NCBI GenBank assembly: GCA_009773995.1
Contig: VSMY01000003.1
Span: 7,576-42,293 of the forward strand
Source of the DNA: Oscillibacter sp.
GTDB lineage: Bacteria; Bacillota; Clostridia; Oscillospirales; Oscillospiraceae
Direction of reading: 5' to 3'
DNA length: 34,718 nt
Shown here piece by piece: positions 21,793-28,819 of this stretch; within the stretch, counting starts at the first letter, position 1, and each line of letters begins with the position of its first letter. The translations under genes and the position numbers were made by a program. The notes beneath the pieces were generated by a model. It made no database searches. It was not told the origin of the DNA and worked only from the letters and a program-made list of their open reading frames with translations.

Positions 21793-24009
21793 TCACGCCT
21801 TCAGCACGAAGATGTGGGAATCGAAATCGCAGATGGGCCGCTCATCGGGCTGGCACTCGCCCGCGCCGCTGTCGGTGGTCACAAGGCCCAGGTTCATGAG
21901 CTCGTCGCCGTAGTGGGACTCGCCGCCGTCCACGGTGTAGCGGAAATCCGGGTCCAGGCCCTGGAGCTTCACCCGGCGGCAGGGGCCGTTGGCCTCGCTG
22001 AGGAGCCGGTACCAGCCCACCAGGGCGGTCTTTTTATCCGGGCTCACCGCCATCCAGGAGGTGAAGTTCCCGTCAAAGGGAGAGCGCAGCCGGTAGAAGT
22101 CCCCGAACTGGAGAATCTCCCGGTACTCCTTCATAAAGGCAATCTGCCGCCGGACCTGCTCCCGCTCCTCCTCCGTCAGCTTGTTCAAATCCAGCTCATA
22201 GCCGAAGGTGCCGAAGTGGGCCACGTTGGCCCGAGTGGCCAGGGGGGTGATGCGCTTCACCTGATGGTTGGGCACGGCGGACACATGGGCCCCGATGGAA
22301 CTGATGGGATAGCAATAGGAGGTGCCGTACTGGATTTTCAGCCGTTCCACGGCGTCGGAGTCGTCGGAGGCCCAGCACTGGGGCGCGTAGTACAGCATGC
22401 CGGGGTCGAACCGCCCGCCGCCGGAGGAGCAGGACTCGAAGAGCACGTGGGGGAAGTTCGTGGTCAGCCGCTCGTAGAGGCGGTAGACCCCCAGGATGTA
22501 GCGGTGGAACAGCTCCCCCTGCCGGTCCGCCGGAAGGGCCTCGGAGAAGGGCTCCGAAATGCTGCGGTTCATGTCCCATTTAATATAGGAGATGTTGGCT
22601 TCGCCGAGGAGCTTCGCCATCTGGTCATAGATGCAGTCCACCACCTCGGGCCGGGAGAAGTCCAGCACGTACTGGTTCCGGCCGTGGGACTCCCGGCGGT
22701 CCGGGACGTGGATGATCCAATCCGGGTGGGCCCGGTAGAGGTCGGAGTCCTTGTTGACCATCTCCGGCTCGAACCACAGGCCGAACTGCATACCCAGGTC
22801 GTTGATGCGCCGGGCCAGGCTGGCAAGGCCCCCCGGCAGGCGGTCCCGGTTGGGGGTCCAGTCTCCCAGACCCGCGAAGTCGTTGCACCGGGCGCCGAAC
22901 CAGCCGTCGTCCAGGACGAAGAGCTCCACGCCGTCCTTGTGGGCCGCCTCGGCGATGGACACCAGCTTATCCTCGGTGAAGTCGAAGTAGGTGGCCTCCC
23001 AGTTGTTGATGAGGATGGGCCGGGGCTTATCCCGCCACTGGCCCCGGGCCAGACGGCTGCGGTAGAGCTGGTGGAAGGTCCGGCTCATGGCGTTCATGCC
23101 CTCGCCGGAGTAGACCATAACCGCCTCGGGAGTCTGGAAGGACTCTCCGGGGGCCAGCTTCCAGTCGAAGCCGAAGGGGTTGATGCCCAGGGTGAAGCGG
23201 GTGGAGTCCCAGGTGTCCACCTCCGCCTGGGCCAGGAAATTGCCGGAGTAGATGAGGGACAGGCCGATAACCTCGCCCTTGTCCTCGTCCGTGCCGGGGC
23301 GGCGGAGCATGACGAAGGGGTTGTGGTTATGGGAGGAGTGACCCCTAACGGATTCCACAGACTGGATGCCCTGCTCCAGCTTCCGCACCTTCATCCAGCG
23401 CTCCCGGGCCCAGGCCCCGGAGAAGTGAACGAATTCATAGTCGCTGTCGGGCAGGTCCAGGCACAGGCTCATGGCGTGGGTGAGGTGGAGGTCCAGCCCC
23501 CCCTCGTTCACCAGCCGGGCGGAACGGGCCAGGGCCGGCCGGTCCGCAAAGAGCGTGTAATTCAAATCCAGGGAGACGCCCAGCAGCTCGTCCCGCAGGT
23601 GGACGGTGAGGGTCTCCGCCTCGCCGCCCGCCTCGCAATAGGTGGCGGGCAGGCCCTCCAGGGCGGGCTTGCCGGGAACGACGCTGTGGGACTGGACCAC
23701 GAAATCCGTGATCCGGCTGCCGTCGGGCTGGAGAATCTGCACGGCGGGGTGGCGGTAGTCGGTGGAGCCGTAGGAGGGATACTCCTGCCGGGTGTGCTCC
23801 AGAGAGAAGAGCTTATTCCCCTCGAAGACCCAGGAACTCATGGGCCGGTGCTTCATCTCCAGCAGGTGGTCGAAGCTCTCCCGGTCCCGGATGGCCTTGC
23901 CGAAGTACAGCTGCCCCAGGGCCCCGTTGGGAAGCACCTTCATGATGTAGCTGATCTGGCCGTTGGTCAGGTGGAAGGTTTTTGTGCTCTCGTGGTAAGC
24001 GATGCTCAT
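21793..24009 (-). CDS. GH36 alpha-galactosidase
   Basis: A 738-residue intracellular enzyme that removes alpha-1,6-galactose from raffinose, stachyose, melibiose or galactomannan fragments. The N-terminal beta-domain is followed by the TIM barrel with DDGWFGARCNDF, LGDWTPN and FGLWFEPEMVN. The nucleophile is Asp479 in KWDMNR, and the acid/base lies in SDDSDA, Asp549 by spacing. These positions agree with characterised GH36 enzymes of Geobacillus. CSSGGGRFDPGMLYYAPQCWASDD is the substrate-binding block of the tetrameric bacterial group. It lacks a signal peptide. It lies 28 bases after a GPH symporter gene on the same strand, forming an uptake-and-cleavage operon. AAGGAGG precedes the ATG at 24009. 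Confidence 0.96.
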   Translation of the reverse strand: MSIAYHESTKTFHLTNGQISYIMKVLPNGALGQLYFGKAIRDRESFDHLLEMKHRPMSSWVFEGNKLFSLEHTRQEYPSYGSTDYRHPAVQILQPDGSRITDFVVQSHSVVPGKPALEGLPATYCEAGGEAETLTVHLRDELLGVSLDLNYTLFADRPALARSARLVNEGGLDLHLTHAMSLCLDLPDSDYEFVHFSGAWARERWMKVRKLEQGIQSVESVRGHSSHNHNPFVMLRRPGTDEDKGEVIGLSLIYSGNFLAQAEVDTWDSTRFTLGINPFGFDWKLAPGESFQTPEAVMVYSGEGMNAMSRTFHQLYRSRLARGQWRDKPRPILINNWEATYFDFTEDKLVSIAEAAHKDGVELFVLDDGWFGARCNDFAGLGDWTPNRDRLPGGLASLARRINDLGMQFGLWFEPEMVNKDSDLYRAHPDWIIHVPDRRESHGRNQYVLDFSRPEVVDCIYDQMAKLLGEANISYIKWDMNRSISEPFSEALPADRQGELFHRYILGVYRLYERLTTNFPHVLFESCSSGGGRFDPGMLYYAPQCWASDDSDAVERLKIQYGTSYCYPISSIGAHVSAVPNHQVKRITPLATRANVAHFGTFGYELDLNKLTEEEREQVRRQIAFMKEYREILQFGDFYRLRSPFDGNFTSWMAVSPDKKTALVGWYRLLSEANGPCRRVKLQGLDPDFRYTVDGGESHYGDELMNLGLVTTDSGAGECQPDERPICDFDSHIFVLKA

Positions 24010-24037
24010 AAAGGGTCCTCCTTATACGGTATTGGGC

Positions 24038-25483
24038 TTACTTCCGGGCCTGCTTGGCGTGGAGGGCGTTGACGTCCTTCGTCAGCTGGTCCAGGCGCGC
24101 GCCTTTCAGCTTATACTGGGTCTTGTAAATCAGGAAGCTGATAATGGCCAGGGCGATGGGCACGGCGAACATTAAGAAGCGGATGCCCAGAATGGTGCCG
24201 GCGGACTGGGCGCCGGAGGCCTCGGGATTGTAGCCGATGACGTCCAGGCCCACGCCGGTCAGGGTGGCGGCCACGGCGGAGGCAGCCTTCATCAGGAAGG
24301 TCTGGGCGGAGCAGGTAACGGATTCGTTCCGCTTGCCGAATTTCAGCTCGCCGTAGTCGATGACGTCGGCGATGCAGCAGGTGGTGGTGCCCAGGGAGAG
24401 GCCGGAGCCGAAGAAGATGAAGGCGCAGGAGGCGATGACGCCGGCGGTGCTGGAGGGAGCCGCGTAGCCCAGGATGAACAGCAGCACCAGGCCCACAACG
24501 GGCAGGGCGCAGGCCAGGAGATAGACCTTTTCCCGCTCCATGTTCTTGGCGATCTTGGGGAAGAGGAACAGGCCCACCATCTCGGCGATGATGGCATAGC
24601 CGAAGATGGAGTACAGGTAGGCGTTGCCGCAGGCTTCTTTGAAATAATACACGGCGAAGGCTTTCAGAATCTGGGTGCAGAGGTTGAAGGTCAGGAGCAG
24701 GCCGATGAAGGCCACCAGCTGGTCGTTCTTGATGATGATGGCAAAGGCTTCCTTGAGGCTGGTCTTTTCCGCCTTGCCCTCCCCGATGGTGGGCTTTTCC
24801 TTGACCACGGCGCAGGTGATGCCGATGCAGACGATGAACAGCACCACGATGGCCACGGCGGCATAGGTGAACCCGGTGACGGAGATGTTCAGCACCTGGC
24901 CGTTGTCCTGGGTCTGCATGACCGTGTGGTCCCCGGCTTTTTCATTGAAGTAGTTGATGACGTTCAATCCGAAGGTGCACACGATGAAGCCGCCGATGGA
25001 GGCGAAAATGCGGGGAATGACGGAGATGGACTCCCGCTCCCGGGGATCGCTGGACAGGTTGGGCAGCCAGGACCAATAGGGCACGTCCATGATGGTGTAA
25101 GTCATGCCGTAGAGGATGTACATGACGGATACATAAACCATCAGGGTCCCCTTGTCGGTGATGCCGCAGGTCGTGAAGAGCAGGATGAAGAACACGGAGT
25201 TGATCAGAGTGCCGATGATGAGCCAGATGCGGAATTTGCCGTATTTGGTGTGGGTATTGTCCACAATCATTCCCATCATGGGATCGTTGACGGCGTCCCA
25301 GATTCGGGCGACGCCGAGAAGCACGCCGGCAAAAGCCGCGCTCAGGCCCAGGGTGTCCGTCATGTATAGCATCAGGAAGGCTCCGACCAGGTTGCAGATG
25401 GCGTCCTTGCCGATAGCGCCGATGCCGAAAGCGTACTTTTGGCTGGCGGGAAGCCGTTTGGTCTGGGTGTCCGGGGTTGTCAT
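24038..25483 (-). CDS. GPH-family (MelB-type) sugar:cation symporter
   Basis: A 481-residue, twelve-helix membrane transporter. The segment FGIGAIGKDAICNLVGAFLMLYMTDTLGLS opens it, and RIWDAVNDPMMGMIVDNTHTKYGKFRIW carries the Asp residues that coordinate the cation in MelB. It would import an alpha-galactoside such as melibiose or raffinose with Na+ or H+. The frame stays open upstream to 25843, but that stretch is AT-rich non-coding DNA. The ATG at 25483 has AAGGAGG at the right distance and starts the conserved protein. GH36 follows 28 bases downstream. Control is probably by the AraC protein encoded beyond GH36. Confidence 0.94.
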   Translation of the reverse strand: MTTPDTQTKRLPASQKYAFGIGAIGKDAICNLVGAFLMLYMTDTLGLSAAFAGVLLGVARIWDAVNDPMMGMIVDNTHTKYGKFRIWLIIGTLINSVFFILLFTTCGITDKGTLMVYVSVMYILYGMTYTIMDVPYWSWLPNLSSDPRERESISVIPRIFASIGGFIVCTFGLNVINYFNEKAGDHTVMQTQDNGQVLNISVTGFTYAAVAIVVLFIVCIGITCAVVKEKPTIGEGKAEKTSLKEAFAIIIKNDQLVAFIGLLLTFNLCTQILKAFAVYYFKEACGNAYLYSIFGYAIIAEMVGLFLFPKIAKNMEREKVYLLACALPVVGLVLLFILGYAAPSSTAGVIASCAFIFFGSGLSLGTTTCCIADVIDYGELKFGKRNESVTCSAQTFLMKAASAVAATLTGVGLDVIGYNPEASGAQSAGTILGIRFLMFAVPIALAIISFLIYKTQYKLKGARLDQLTKDVNALHAKQARK

Positions 25484-25932
25484 TGTGGGTTCCTCCTTCA
25501 TTCTCTTGCATACTTTCTGAAGCGGCGGGGCCCTCCGTCTTTCTATAGCTAATTTTAACAGGAGGACCGGAAAAATGTGATGGAGAAATGTTGGGAAGAA
25601 CGGTGCATATGTTATTTTCAACGATTGGGTGTCAAAAGAGGTGCGGAAATTTTGTATAAGATAACGATACTCATAATTCCTATTTACACAGAAAAAGACG
25701 AATTTTGGAGAATATTTCTTGTTTTTTCCAATTGGGAAAGAGAAGAAAATGTTGCTTCCAGCTTTTTCAAGAACAGAGGAAATGTTAAATAGATTCCCGC
25801 TTTTCCGATTTTCCCGGAAGGTTCCACGTTTGCGAAACGTCATTGGTTATAATAACGGAAAATTGATTTCTTTTTTGTGCAATAAGCATAAATTCCCAGC
25901 TGGAGATCCGGAAACTTTGCCCAGTTTGATTC

Positions 25933-25961
25933 TTGCCAAGGGCAGGGCGAGAGGCTATACT
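25933..25961 (+). promoter_or_regulatory. Promoter of the 60-residue gene
   Basis: TTGCCA (25933-25938) and TATACT (25956-25961) with a 17-base spacer. It predicts a leader of about 90 bases that carries two competing hairpins before the start codon. Confidence 0.82.
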
Positions 25962-26018
25962 AAGGCCAATCTCCGGGGAGCACGGAACCGGGGAGAACCT
26001 GATAACAACGATAGATAT

Positions 26019-26049
26019 GGGAGGCGAGGTCCTCCCGGGAAACAGGAGG
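26019..26049 (+). promoter_or_regulatory. Leader with alternative hairpins that could mask the ribosome binding site
   Basis: CCTCCC (26031-26036) can pair with GGGAGG upstream (26019-26024), or its CCTCC with GGAGG of the ribosome binding site (26045-26049). The two pairings exclude each other, so the leader could switch translation. This is read from sequence only. Confidence 0.4.
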
Positions 26050-26056
26050 TATAATC

Positions 26057-26239
26057 ATGTTTCAGAAGATGTTTGATGAAGCCGGCGCCGTTTGCTTTGG
26101 CAGCCTGATGCTCACTTCCAATATGAATAAGGCCGGGGTCGAGGATGGATTCGACCGCCTGCGCAAGCAGGAGGCCGCCCGGAAGAGCCGGAGCACGGCG
26201 GGCGGCATGTTCTGCCGCAAGGCCTACCGGCACGCCTGA
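26057..26239 (+). CDS. Isolated 60-residue protein of unknown function
   Basis: A single-gene unit with every expression signal: a 17-spaced promoter at 25933-25961, AGGAGG 7 bases before the ATG, and a strong terminator 22 bases after the stop. The protein begins MFQKMFDEAGAVCFGSLMLT, is mildly hydrophobic over residues 8-20, then is charged (VEDGFDRLRKQEAARKSRS) and ends GGMFCRKAYRHA. It has two cysteines, Cys13 and one near residue 53. No transmembrane helix or signal peptide is convincing, and I recognise no family. A helical regulator or a peptide binding a larger protein are possibilities. Its neighbours (a sugar symporter operon facing away and a convergent phosphatase) do not reveal its role. 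That it is a real gene is well supported by its signals. Confidence 0.75.
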   Translation: MFQKMFDEAGAVCFGSLMLTSNMNKAGVEDGFDRLRKQEAARKSRSTAGGMFCRKAYRHA

Positions 26240-26260
26240 GCGTTTGCCGCGGACAGCTGA

Positions 26261-26302
26261 AAAGGAAGGGGGAAACGAAACCGTTTCCCCCTTCCTTTTT
26301 TG
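26261..26302. terminator. Terminator after the 60-residue gene, shared with the HAD gene
   Basis: Arms AAAGGAAGGGGGAAAC (26261-26276) and GTTTCCCCCTTCCTTT (26283-26298) are perfectly complementary. The plus-strand T-run is strong (TTTTTTTG). On the minus strand the stem ends in CCTTTTCAG, so it can also stop the convergent HAD transcript. Confidence 0.9.
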
Positions 26303-26333
26303 TTCAGGACGCTGCGGCGGCAAATCCCGCCCC

Positions 26334-27110
26334 TTACTTCCCTGGGATTTCCCCCACGCCCTTCAGAATGAACTTGGGCCGGTAAGGGTACTCTTCGCAG
26401 GTCTCCCGGGTGGATACGCCGGAGAGCACCAGAACGGTGTCCAGGCCGGTTTCAATGCCCGCGATGATGTCCGTGTCCATCCGGTCCCCGATCATCACGG
26501 CGTTTTCGGAGTGGACCCCCAGCATCCGCAGGCCGGTGCGCATCATCAGGGGGTTGGGCTTGCCCACGAAATAGGCGCTCTTATCCGTGGCCAGCTCGAT
26601 GGGGGCGATGAGGGCCCGGCAGGCCGGGACGATGCCCGTCTCCGAGGGGGCCGTCAGATCCGGGTTGGTGCCGATGAGCTTCGCCCCGGCGTTCACCAGG
26701 CGGATGGCCTTGGTAATCTGCTCCAGATTATAGGCGGAGGACTCTCCCACCACCACATAGTCCGGGTTCACGTCGTTGTAGGTGATGCCTTTATCGTACA
26801 GGGCGTTGGTGATTCCGTGCTCTCCCACCACGTAGGCGCTGCACCCCGGAGCCTGGCTGTCCAGAAAGTGGGCCGTCGCCAGGGCGCTGGTGTAAAAGTG
26901 GGACTCGTCCACTTCCAGCCCCATCCGGGCCAGCTTCTGCTGGAGCTCCTTGGGCGTGTACTGGCTGGAGTTCGTGAGGAACAGGTAATTTTTCTTCTCC
27001 TCCGCCAGCCACTGGACAAATTTCTTCACCCCCGGCAGCACCTGATTCCCGTGATAGATCACGCCGTCCATGTCGCAGATAAAGCCCTGTTTCTTTCTCA
27101 GTTGATCCAT
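26334..27110 (-). CDS. HAD-IIA family hydrolase (NagD-like phosphatase)
   Basis: A 258-residue phosphatase. Motif I DMDGVIYHG (Asp at about residue 14, with the second Asp two further on) holds the nucleophile. Motif II is TNSSQ near 46, the lysine motif is GKPNPLMM near 187, and MIGDRMDTDI near 210 completes the site. The C2-type cap lies between. NagD-like enzymes dephosphorylate nucleotides or sugar phosphates such as UMP and p-nitrophenyl phosphate substitutes; the true substrate varies. It shares a divergent control region with the nucleoside transporter gene, which makes a nucleotide or ribose phosphate substrate attractive but unproven. Confidence 0.93.
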   Translation of the reverse strand: MDQLRKKQGFICDMDGVIYHGNQVLPGVKKFVQWLAEEKKNYLFLTNSSQYTPKELQQKLARMGLEVDESHFYTSALATAHFLDSQAPGCSAYVVGEHGITNALYDKGITYNDVNPDYVVVGESSAYNLEQITKAIRLVNAGAKLIGTNPDLTAPSETGIVPACRALIAPIELATDKSAYFVGKPNPLMMRTGLRMLGVHSENAVMIGDRMDTDIIAGIETGLDTVLVLSGVSTRETCEEYPYRPKFILKGVGEIPGK

Positions 27111-27171
27111 GGTTTACTCCCGATTCATCCAGGGGCGCGGAGCCCTGGGTAATATGGTTTCCTCTTCTTGA

Positions 27172-27200
27172 AGTATCCCACATTCCGGCGGCTTTGTCAA
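27172..27200 (-). promoter_or_regulatory. Promoter of the HAD phosphatase gene
   Basis: On the minus strand TTGACA (27200-27195) and GATACT (27177-27172) are 17 bases apart. A stem at 27130-27149 (CCAGGG with CCCTGG) lies in the leader. Confidence 0.85.
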
Positions 27201-27314
27201 AGAAAATCCGGAAAAGTTTCCTCCTCGCCGCCGTTTCGCCCTTTGTCCGATTCGTAAAAACAGCCGGGAATCGGCGGCGCTCTCTTGTAAATTCCCAAAA
27301 ACCTGAAAAAGCGA

Positions 27315-27343
27315 TTGAACTTTTCTCCCATTTCCTGTATAAT
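27315..27343 (+). promoter_or_regulatory. Promoter of the nucleoside transporter operon
   Basis: TTGAAC (27315-27320), a 17-base spacer and TATAAT (27338-27343). The leader to the ATG at 27413 is about 60 bases and contains a bulged stem (CAGCCGGGG with CCCCGCTG). I see no purine riboswitch fold. Confidence 0.85.
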
Positions 27344-27412
27344 CAAATCAGCCGGGGAGAATTTCCGCCCCGCTGCTTTCCGTACACATTTTTATTAAGG
27401 AGGAAAACCAGT

Positions 27413-28693
27413 ATGAAGAAGTTTCTTGCATTGCTGCTGTCTATGATTCTGGTCCTGAGCCTGGCCGCCTGCGGCGGCGGCGGAGGCGAAGACAGCAAGC
27501 CCGCCGACGAGTCCAAGCCCGCCGATACCCAGCAGCCCGCGGACTCCGGCAGCGAGCCCGCCGAGGGCAAAACCGTCAAGGTGGGCCTGATCTGCATCGG
27601 CGACGAAAACGACCAGGGCTACACCTACAACTTCATCCGGGGCAAGGAGGCCGCCACGGAGGCCCTGGCCGCCAAGGGCATCACCGTGGAATGGGTCCCC
27701 AAGTGGAACATCGGCGAGGACTCCGGCTGCGAGGACGCCAACATCGAACTGGCGGACGAGGGCTGCGATCTGATTATCAACAACTCCTTCGGCTTCGAGC
27801 CCTTCATGCTGAAGGTGGCCCCCGACTATCCCGAGATTGAGTTCATCGCCTGCACGAACCAGGCTTCCTGGGGCGACAATCTGGAAAACACCCACAACGC
27901 CTTCGCCAACATCTACGAGGGCCGGTACCTGGCCGGCGTCGTGGCGGGCATGAAGCTCCAGCAGATGATTGACGAGGGGACCATCTCCGCGGACAAGGCC
28001 GTCATCGGCTACGTGGGCGCGTTCTCCTTCGCCGAGGTCATCTCCGGCTTCACCAGCTACTTCCTGGGCGCCCGGAGCGTCTGCCCCAGCGTCACCATGA
28101 AGGTCCAGTTTGTGGGCTCCTGGTCCGACGCCACGGAAGAGGCCAACGCCGCCTCCGCCCTGGCCGACATGGGCTGCGTCATGATCTCCCAGCACTCCGA
28201 CAACACCACCCCGGCCACCACGGCGGAAAACAAGGGAGTCTTCCACACGGGCTATAACAACGATATGATCTCCGTGGCCCCCGAGGCCTCCCTCATCGGC
28301 ACCCGGATCAACTGGGCCCCCTATTTCGAGTACGCCATCGAGTCCGTGGCCAACGGAGAGAGCTTCGATCAGGACTGGTGCCACGGCATGGATATGGACG
28401 CCGTGGTCATGACGGACCTGAACGAGGCCATCGCCGCCCCCGGCACCGCCGAGAAGCTGGCGGAGGTCGAAGCCAAGATTCGCTCCGGCGAGCTCCAGGT
28501 CTTCGACACCTCTACCTTCACCATTGAGGGCAAGGCTCTGGAAAGCGCCTTCGCTCTGGACACCGACGGCGACTTTACCCCCGACTCCGAGGAGGCCGTG
28601 TTTGACGGCGCGTTCCACGAGTCCTACTTCCAGTCCGCTCCCTACTTCGCCCTGTCCATCGACGGCATCGAGTGGCTGAACTCCGCCTTCTAA
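27413..28693 (+). CDS. BMP-family nucleoside-binding lipoprotein
   Basis: A 426-residue lipoprotein that binds substrate outside the membrane for the ABC transporter encoded next. The signal peptide runs to the lipobox LSLAAC, with lipidated Cys20, followed by a Gly/Ser/Asp/Pro linker to about residue 50. KVGLICIGDENDQGYTYNFIRG, IINNSFGFEPFMLKVA, IYEGRYLAGVVAGMKL and IGYVGAF match BMP/Med proteins (PnrA, BmpA), which bind purine nucleosides. The open frame extends to 27194, but that part overlaps the promoter; the ATG at 27413 has AAGGAGG. A strong stem downstream probably raises its level over the membrane components. Confidence 0.94.
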   Translation: MKKFLALLLSMILVLSLAACGGGGGEDSKPADESKPADTQQPADSGSEPAEGKTVKVGLICIGDENDQGYTYNFIRGKEAATEALAAKGITVEWVPKWNIGEDSGCEDANIELADEGCDLIINNSFGFEPFMLKVAPDYPEIEFIACTNQASWGDNLENTHNAFANIYEGRYLAGVVAGMKLQQMIDEGTISADKAVIGYVGAFSFAEVISGFTSYFLGARSVCPSVTMKVQFVGSWSDATEEANAASALADMGCVMISQHSDNTTPATTAENKGVFHTGYNNDMISVAPEASLIGTRINWAPYFEYAIESVANGESFDQDWCHGMDMDAVVMTDLNEAIAAPGTAEKLAEVEAKIRSGELQVFDTSTFTIEGKALESAFALDTDGDFTPDSEEAVFDGAFHESYFQSAPYFALSIDGIEWLNSAF

Positions 28694-28711
28694 GCAACCC
28701 TATCCCTCAAC

Positions 28712-28754
28712 AAAAGAACTCCATAGGGGGCCGCGCGCGGCCCCCTGTTCTTTT
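28712..28754 (+). terminator. Stem between the binding-protein gene and the ATPase gene
   Basis: AGGGGGCCGC (28725-28734) pairs with GCGGCCCCCT (28737-28746), and outer arms AAAAGAAC (28712-28719) and GTTCTTTT (28747-28754) extend it across a 5-base bulge. It probably acts as a partial terminator or an mRNA-stabilising end, letting the binding protein be made in excess. Confidence 0.75.
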
Positions 28755-28819
28755 CCACTCCATCCCGACTCCGCCCGGCTCCGCCTCCCGCCGGGACCTC
28801 TTAGAAAGGATGAGCGTTT

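Larger units (their letters stand above)
25484..26056. promoter_or_regulatory. AT-rich 573-base control region between the symporter operon and a small gene
   Basis: No gene is supported here. The middle is strikingly AT-rich for this genome: 25681-25740 has 17 G/C of 60. On the minus strand a TTGACA lies at 25635-25630 with only a weak -10 (CATATG, spacer 18), as expected for an activator-dependent symporter promoter. Palindromes include ACGTTT-GCG-AAACGT (25826-25840), TTTCCAA-T-TGGGAAA (25725-25739, one mismatch) and TTATAATAA just beyond. These are candidate sites for the AraC regulator or a second repressor. The right end holds the promoter and leader of the 60-residue gene. Confidence 0.55.

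Noticed and set aside
21814..24072. 752-codon plus-strand open frame opposite GH36
   Set aside because: GH36 on the minus strand has intact catalytic residues; the plus frame is a composition shadow.
25484..25843. N-terminal extension of the sugar symporter
   Set aside because: The extension is AT-rich, unlike the gene, and the ATG at 25483 has a perfect ribosome binding site and starts the conserved protein.
26050..26055. TATAAT just before the 60-residue gene as a -10 box
   Set aside because: It lies between ribosome binding site and ATG and has no -35 at 16-18 bases; the promoter at 25933-25961 is far better.
27194..27412. N-terminal extension of the nucleoside-binding lipoprotein
   Set aside because: It covers the promoter and would bury the lipoprotein signal peptide.
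27344..27412. Purine riboswitch in the leader of the nucleoside transporter
   Set aside because: The leader is too short and lacks the three-way junction core.
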